Part shown: positions 53,501 to 62,500 of the stretch, in pieces
Layout of the letters: every line of letters begins with the position of its first letter
How positions within the stretch are numbered: position 1 is the stretch's first letter
Source: Macrosoma leucophasiata
Taxonomy: Eukaryota > Arthropoda > Insecta > Lepidoptera > Hedylidae
Direction: 5' to 3'
Length of the DNA: 64,000 nucleotides
NCBI GenBank assembly: GCA_036365455.1
Contig: JAWQUS010000030.1
Location: 1,240,001-1,304,000 of the forward strand
Position numbers and translations under genes: made by a program
The notes under the pieces: generated by a model
What the model saw: only the letters and a program-made list of their open reading frames with translations
The model's database searches: none
Told to the model about the DNA's origin: nothing

Positions 53501-56500
53501 TTTTGCATCGTTGTGAGATGAAACGAAAAAGCGACAGTAAAAAGAGACAGACAAATAAATTCATAAGATGTAACCTGGGAGAAAATGAGATAGGAAGCAT
53601 TACTAAGTGTATCTTATGATTTTTTTTTAAGGTTTCACATCTCCCACCTTTGAATTGCACACTTGATAATTTTTATTTTATACGAATTCAATTTGATGGA
53701 ATTTTCACAGAAACTAACGAAATAATATAAACATCGTTGGTCCGCATAATCGAAACATTCGTTAGAAAATTATTTAGTTACATACAAACGCACACTTGAG
53801 TTAAGAGTTATAGCTTCAATACTGTAGTATGTAGCGTTAAACAAAACCAAATAATAATATTGACCAACACTGTAGGTGGAAATAAAATTAATTCAAGTTT
53901 AATGAATGCATTTTTATACAAAACATACAAATATTGACATTTAATTGTTTTATATTATTTCGCATTAACACATGCTTGTGAAATATATTTTTATTTTAAA
54001 GAAAAATGGAAAGAAAAATTTGACTTCAGGCGAGACTCGAACTCGCGGCCTACTGGGAATCTAGTCCAGCCGCTCTTCCAATTGAGCTACTGAAGTCCTG
54101 CCCGATTTGTCAAATCTTTCTTTCACATTTATTGCATTGCTTTTATGGTAGCAGCAGCGCCATCTATTACCAACTATGCTAGTTAGGCAACCGATATAAT
54201 AGACTTTGCAGTTTATTGAATATCGTAAAGAAGTCAATAAATGTGAAAGAACAACATAATCAACAATATCGAGAAGTATACAGGGGTTGTTTGCCTCAAG
54301 TGAAGGAAGCGAGTGAAGAACAAGCTAATGCAAGCAAATTTAAATTATTCGTAAAGTGCAAGATTGAGATTTGTATTAAAAAAAAATTGGAACACATTTT
54401 AATTGAAGCTTAATTTGAAAATTAAAATGGTGTTGTAATTTAAATACTGAAACGTCACTTAAATCTTTTTGTCTCTATAAAACACGTGCAAAACGACACA
54501 GATAGCTTATATTTGAGGGTTGCTTAAAATTCAGTGACGTTTATGTATTCGGCCATTATTTGTATATCATTGGACTGTGGTATGGTTATTGAGACAAGTG
54601 CATGTTACTTTATGCTGTGCGATTAGTAATAACACAAACACCAAATATAAAGTTAAGAAATAAATAGATAATCAGTTATTTCACACATTTGTATACCAGT
54701 ATACACTATTATATACCAAATTTTATTGGTATATAATACATTTAGAATAGGCTGTCGAGTCTGGAAGAAAAGACATCAGTTAATGTCGATCAATGTTTAC
54801 TAAGGCTGGGTCGTACCAAAGTATTTGTAAAACTTCACATCCTCCTCTAACTTTAACGGATTTCTTTAAGTTAGAGAAGGATGTGAAACGTTACGATAAC
54901 TTTAACTTTTACAAATATCTCGGTGCAACCCGGGCTAAGCCTCCCGAAATGTTTATTAATAGAGTTATTGAAAGCCATCTACGCGATACCTCGCTCAGTA
55001 TCCTAGCGTTGCTCTGCAGGCGGGCGGCGAGGCGGCTGTTCTCGTCGCGCAGGTCGGCGAGCCGCCGCGCGAACTCGTCGCGCTCCGCCTCGCGCTCGCC
55101 CGCCTGCTCCTCCACGAACTGCCGCGTGGAGCGCAGCTGCCGGTTGGCCGCTTCCAGCTGAGTTGCGTGAAAACATTAATCAGTGATTGCTCTTTGTTTA
55201 GTTTCCGGGATACGGCTCTCCGTGATACCGGAAACTGATTGTGTGCGTCGAACAGTCATAACTTTAATGTCACATTTTGATAGCGTATTCTATACAAGGT
55301 GTAGCCGGAAAGACCCAACAATATTTTCACCAGTCCGTGCCTATACTGATGTTGATTTCATCCCCCGAGATCTTTTTCTCCCGAGAATGTAAAATCATCA
55401 GTTAATACGAGTCAAACGATGATCCAAATTGTATGCGTTTCGACCTTGAAAACAACAGCTGACAGCATATATCAGTCGTAGGCGAACGCTACGCGTGCGT
55501 GCATAGGTATGAATTTGCGGAGATGCTGCATGCTGCATGCTGCTTTTTCATTGACGACTTGTTAGGGTTGCCAATAACAAAACAAATAAATAATTTTTAA
55601 ACTTTGTATGAAAAAAAAGTTGTGATTTCATTGTTATTGTTTACGTTAAATGATTTGAAACTTGATATGGATGAACACATTTTTTCACATCACATCGGCG
55701 TTCGCCATCGTCGTCTGCTAAAGTAATGTAACCTCCTTATTTCATTTTAAGACAATAGATACGACGAAGTGAATTCGTCAAACAATGTCCTACATTACGA
55801 ATAAACTGTAGCCTATAAACATCTATCTGTCTGTCATCTATCCGCTACAGTATTCCTTATCATCAATGTAAGCTGTATGCTTATTTTTATTTGCTGTTTC
55901 ATGACATAAAAATAACAACCAGTAAAATAAATTACGTTCAATTCGTACACAATACACACATATTGAACTAAATCAGAATCTCTATTAATACACATTTAAA
56001 TTAAGAATTATTGTTGCAAAAATATTTACAATGCATATTCCGGTCGACAAAAATGTATAAACATTATAATATAAAAAAATAGTCCTATATTTGGCACAAA
56101 ACATACAATTACGTATTTTATGCAATACATGTACACACATACAATATTAATAAATATTAATACTATTTACACCTAATAAAAACATCACACTCTATTTGAA
56201 ACGTAAACGAATAAAAACTATATAAAAAATTATTTAAACTGTTACATTGACTGCCACATATCACATTACACAATATAAAAAAGTAAATGAAAATAAAATG
56301 GAAGCCATGCGGCGACAACATCAAGATCTCGAATATTGTCCAAATATTTTTATTACTTGATTGATTATGTTGTAGAATTGTAGATTATAGTAAGTTATTA
56401 AAATGTAATAATATCTGCATTATCTGCACAAATAAGCTGTTATGTATGATATTTGATAAAGTAACTACTTCTAGATATTTACCCCCTTATTCATAAACGT

Positions 56501-59500
56501 ACATTAGATATAGTTTAAGCTATAGAATGCTTTGTGTTTGTCAGTTGCATTGTCAAATGTGCAGGATTGAAAAAGACAAAGGAGAGATTAGCAACACTTT
56601 AGCTACATACATTTCTGAATAAGGGGGTTAGTATGTGAATATATTTAAAGTGCTAAAAATATTTATATAAGTGACATATTACTTATGTCTCATTAAAATT
56701 TTTCACTGGTGGTAGAGCTCCAGTGACGGAGCTCGCGGGCGTAGGCACCACCACAATACCTAATATACTTATTTATATACTTGCCGCTAAATGGTAGTGT
56801 TCAGCACTATCGTGTTCCGGTCAGGTGGTAAGGTACGGCCCTGTAATTTTCGGCACAGAAGCATAACACCTAATGCCTCAGGTGTGGCACCGCATCTGCA
56901 TTTTGACCTCTGGTCATTGCGTGGGTGTCTATAGGCTGCAGTCATCACTTAACATCAATGTGAACTGCATGCTTGTTTGCCACTTTTATTACATAAAAAA
57001 AATGTAAATAATGTGAATAAAATATTTGGACAGTGAATATATAGTTGTGTGATGTTTACCTTGTGACAGCATATGTTATGTACGGGCGAGTCTGTGGTCC
57101 GCGTTACCTGTGCGTGCGCGGTGTCGTACAATATTACATACTATATTATATTAGCATACATAATATAATTATATATTTTTGTAGAATATATGAATAACTA
57201 TGTACTGATATTTTATTTTTAAAGAAAAATAGAAAGAAAAATTTGATTTCAGGCGAGGCTCGAACTCGCGACCTACTGGGAATCTAGTCCAGCCGCTCTT
57301 CCAATTGAGCTACTGAAGCCCTAAAAAAATTGACTTCAGGCGAAGCTCGAACTCGCGACCTACTCGAGTTCGAGCCTCGCCTGAAGTCAAATTTTTCTTT
57401 CTATTTTTCTTTAAAAATAAAATATCTTTCACAAGCATGTGTTAATGCGAAATAATATAAACCAATAACTATGTACTGGTTGTAATGTTCATAATTATTA
57501 ATTAGCGATGGAAATTTACGAGTACATTTGATATATAAAAATTAATATAACTGTTTTACAGTGAATGAAAGTAATGATCTTGAAAATAAGTATTTAATTA
57601 GTATTGTTTTCTAAAGTATTAAAAATTAAATACACGAATTACAAATAGAAATGAGTCGGTATTGTAGAGATTATGCCTCTTGTGGAATGCTAGACTAAAA
57701 CGCCCACGGTAGGGCTTTTACACCTGGCAATAAGTGTCCGGCGATGAGTGTTTTTTCAAAACATATTAGGCGACTGTTGAATTATGAGACATATTAAAGG
57801 GCACAATAATTTTCGATCATTTATAAAATATTAATATTGAAATTACATAAATACTAATCCTACTAATATTATAAATGCGAAAGTTTGTGAGTATGGATAG
57901 ATGGTTGTTACTCTTTTACGAAAAAAGTGCAGGATGGATTTCTATGAAACTTTAAAGTAATATAGGTTTTACATAAGAATAACATATAGGCTAAATTTTG
58001 TAATGATTAAAAGTTACGCGGATGAAGTCGCGGGCAAAAACTAGTATATAATATAAAAATCTCAATTTCTTGTCAAGTAAGGTAGCTTTTTTAGCCACGT
58101 GACCGTAGCGGAGTAAAAAAGGTTAATTTTTTTGTAGATAACAACACTCATACTTATCGCCGTATACCAATAATACGAGTATAAGGCGCGGGCGAGAATA
58201 TTCTTAATTTTTAATTTTTGCTAAATAATTCAGTTAATGGTGAAATAGTTCCTAATTATCTATTTTTATTACGCAATTTAGACGAGAATCAAGTATCGAA
58301 CATCCTGTATACGTCCCAAGATTTAGGCCAATACGGGGTGGTCAAAGGGGCGGTAGTAAATGCATTATTGCAACTGCATGCCGCTGAATCTCACAATAAA
58401 GCGACCGCTCCGGCGAACGTCGGACACGTTCGGGGAAGGCTTTCGTTTCGCAGGGGATGTTTCTCGGCGGCAGGGTCGACGGCGACGATGAAGTTTGGGC
58501 GAGTCGAAGACGAGTATAACTGACCTGCTGGTGCAGGTCGTCCCGGTCCCGCAGCGCGGCGTCCAGGTCCGCGGCCAGCGCGCGCGGGGACCCCGGCGGG
58601 CCGGCCGGGCGGGGCGGGGGCGAGCCGCACGCACCGGTGCCGTACCTGCCCCACACACACTTTATAACAGCAGAACAGAGACAGAGAGGATAAGTGTGTA
58701 AACAATGCCGAAGCTACGCGACGGTAGTTCGGTATTATTACGCCTGCAATGCTATTTGAATTACTGATGGCACACTATGTCGAAATTACACTATAGTGTA
58801 CAGCGTAACTTCGATAAGGCGTACGACCGAAGTTTGGTTCGATCGCTGAATCCATACACTATGCCGACACACTACACTGATCTGAAGTTCTACATATCGG
58901 CCGAATACGTCGGAACGTAAAAACAGCCGCCGAACTTCCGTCGCGTAGCTTCGGCATAGTATGTTTACATAGATACGTCGCGACCGACGTTTGCGGACTT
59001 TTTTAATTTTTCAATTAGATTAATGTCGGCACCGTCGATAATTTTAACAAAATCAACTCGTTCAATTCATTTCTCTTTCTTCTATATTACGTCGATGCAA
59101 AATGATAACTAGATTTTCAAATTTGATTTTTATCCCAATTTTGGAAGCAAGATTTATTTTTAATCGAGTTCGGAATCAGACTTCAGTGTCTCAGTAGTAA
59201 ACAGAAATAAAGGAAAAGGAAGCGTGTGGGACGGACCCTTCGGCGATGACGTCGGAGTGCAGCAGGTGCGCGACCCTCACGGCGGCCGCCTCCAGCTGCG
59301 CGCGCAGCTCGCCCTCCCGCGCCAGGCCCTCCGACACCGCCTCCTCCGTGCTCTGTCACACATCGGGACACGTGAGTCACACACGGACGGTAGAAATAGA
59401 AATAGAAAATATTTTTATTTAGAATAGATCTTTACAGATACTTTCGAAACCTCAATTAACCATAAAATACCTAGAGTGAATAACCATTACATATAGTAAA

Positions 59501-62500
59501 AGCAAAATCATATATTAATAGTAAATTAAAAATTAGAATTTAAACTATTCGGTTAAAACATAATTATCACAAATATTTTCAATTCCTTCAATGATGATAA
59601 ATGAAGAAAAAGAAAGTGAGCAACCCGCCACACGACGCCGCCAAAGGCAAAGACGATTAAGCGTGCATGACTGTTCCAGATATGCATCATCATCATCATT
59701 TCAGCCAAAATACGTCCACTGCTGAACAAAGGCCTCCCCCAAAGAATGCCACAACGAACGGTCCTGGGCCGCCCTCATCCAGCGATTGCCCGCGACCTTC
59801 ACCAGGTCGTCGGTCCATCTTGTGGGAGGCCTGCCTACGCTTCGCTTTCCGGTACGCGGTCGCCACTCGAGAACTGCTCTGCCCCAACGGCCGTCAGTTC
59901 GTCGAGCTATGTGCCCTGCCCACTGCCACTTGAGTCTCGCTATTCGGTGAGCTATGTCGGTAACTTTGGTTCTCATGCGGATCTCCTCATTTCTGATTCG
60001 GTCTCGCAGAGAAACTCCAAGCATAGCTCTCTCCATTGCTCTCTGAGTGACCTTGAGCCTTCTTATGAGGCCCATAGTGAGCGACCACGTTTCTGTCCCA
60101 TAAGTCATCACTGGCAACACACACTGATCAAAGACCTTTTTCTTGAGACACTGCGGTAAGTCGGACGAGAAGATGAACCGTAGCTTCCCAAACATACGGT
60201 ATATGCATACGGCAAAATAAAAGAGTATTATATACATTAAGTATATAATACTCTGTTTGAGCACATTAGTAAAATGTGCTCAAACAGAGCTCCTAGCCAA
60301 AATTCAGACAATTCGGAAATATTAGTATAGTAACCGCCTTAGTCATAAACGTACTTTAGATACGTTTTAGCTATAGAATGCTTTGTCTTTGTCAGTCGCA
60401 TTGTCGAATGTGCAGGATAGAAAAAGACAAAGGAGCGATTAGCAACACTTTAGCTAAAATACGTTTATGAATAAGGGGTAAGACTGTAACGAGCCTTTGA
60501 ATTTTTGACTGCCCTACGGACACGTCCCTACATACAAACCTCAGGTTTGGTAGTATGCTTAGAACTGTCAATACAGTATGAGTTTTGACATTTCGAAGCG
60601 TACCTACTTTGCTCAAAGTAAAGTCGTAGTGCGGTCTGTGAATTCCACAGCCAACTTATTTAAGTATTGCGCGTACTATCATCATCATAATTTCAGCCAA
60701 AAAACGTCCACTACTGAACAAACGCCTCCCCCAAAGAATTCCAAAACGAACGGTCCTGGGCCGCCCTCGTCCAGCGATTGCCCGCGACCTTCACCAGGTC
60801 GTCGGTCCATCTCGCGGGGAACCGTATTAGGCTTCGTCTTCCGGTACGCGGTCGCCACTCCAGAACTTTTCTGCCCTAACAGCCGTCAGATCTGCAAGCC
60901 CTGCCCACTGCCACTTGACTTTCGCTATTCGGTGAGCTATGTCGGTTAATTTGGTTCTCATGCGGATCTCCTCATTTCTGTTTCGATCTCGTCGAGAAAC
61001 TCCGAACATAGCCCTCTCCATTGCTCTCTGAGTGACCCTGAACCTTCTTATGAGGCCCATGTATACCTGGGACAAACGGTCTAGTTAGGTAAGTCCAACT
61101 TCGAAAAAGAGGTCAATCGCCGAATCCAACTCGGATGGGCAACGATCGGGAAGCTAAGATATAATCGTCCAATTTACCGCAGTGTCTGAAGAAAAAGGTC
61201 TTTGACCAGTGTGTGTTGCCAGTGATGACATACGGGACCAAACGTGGTCGCGCGTACTATACATACGTAAAAATAAAATAATACCTTTCTAAGCATCTCG
61301 CAGTTCTCGCAGTTTTGCTTCATGTCCAGATTGTCGACTAGTTCGGTGATTTGCACTTGGCTAGATTCCAGCATCTTCGTGTCTTGCCGACCCTCTGCAA
61401 CGATAGCAAATTCAAATTATAATTTACTTCTAAGATTATTAAAACAATTTGGACCCTGAACAGGGTTAATTTGTATTCACAAACTTGCAAGAATTTTTGG
61501 TAATGCTAAAGGTTCTCCTGTTTAAATACGAAAGAAATTTAATTAGAATACCTAACTGATGAGCGTGCAACCTGAGTCTAATATAGACGTTTAGTGGATG
61601 CCATCTTCACGCAAATACGATATTTATATTAAATGTATATTAAACAAAAATATATTGAAATAACAATATATATAGTCACTTGAAGGAGCCAGCCTTGCAG
61701 ACAGTTCGAGCAGCTCGTGGGCCTCATTGCGCAGCCTCTTCAGGGAGTGCTCCAGCTCCAGTTTGATGTCTGCGCTCAGGTCCCGCTGCTGCTGCAAGAA
61801 GCCGGCCACCCCATCTTCGTCCAGGGCCGCTAGGATGGAGTCGAGTTCTGGCGCGAAGTGCACGTGCTTCCCGCGGGAAATGAGGCTAGTGTTCTGGGTG
61901 AGATTCGGGGAGGACGGCCGGGAATCTTCTTCTAATGATCTGGAATTAAAGGAGTGAGAAGTTTTATGAGCACTGCATATATATATATTTTGGGATGAAT
62001 TGCAACGTAATCCAGAACTCGTTCGGTATTGGATTAGCAATATTTCTTACATTTGACGGCCATTATACATATTAACTTTACCCTCTTATTCATAAACGTA
62101 CATTAGATACGTTTTAGCTATAGAATGCTTTGTCTTTGTCAGTTGCACTGTCAAATGTGTAGGATAGAAAGAGACAAAGGAGAGATTAGCAACACTTTAG
62201 CTAAAATACGTTTATGAATAAGGGGGTTAATTTTTTAACAATCCCAATCCTATTTTGGGTTATAAATTCGTACTTTCGATGTGTTAAAGACACATGTCTG
62301 TGTTATAGACAAATAACTGGGAAAAATAAGAACACTTTTTTTTCACTTGTGGTAGAGCTCCAGTGACGGAGCTCGCGGGCGAAGGCACCACCGCATTGCC
62401 TAATTTACTTGAGGCTAAATGGTAGTGTTCAGCACTATTGTGTTCCGGTCAGGTGGTAATGTACGGCCCTGTAATTTCCGGCACAGAGGCATAACACTTT

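Larger units (their letters stand above)
55158..58524. other. Plp intron between exons 5 and 6
   Basis: It holds one Metulj-like SINE, one Tourist-like MITE and the palindromic SINE pair. I see nothing else that can be called; 55930-56340 is very AT-rich unique sequence. Confidence 0.6.

Noticed and set aside
59255..59275. Alternative donor GTGAGG inside exon 4
   Set aside because: It would leave phase 0, whereas exon 5 needs two carried bases.
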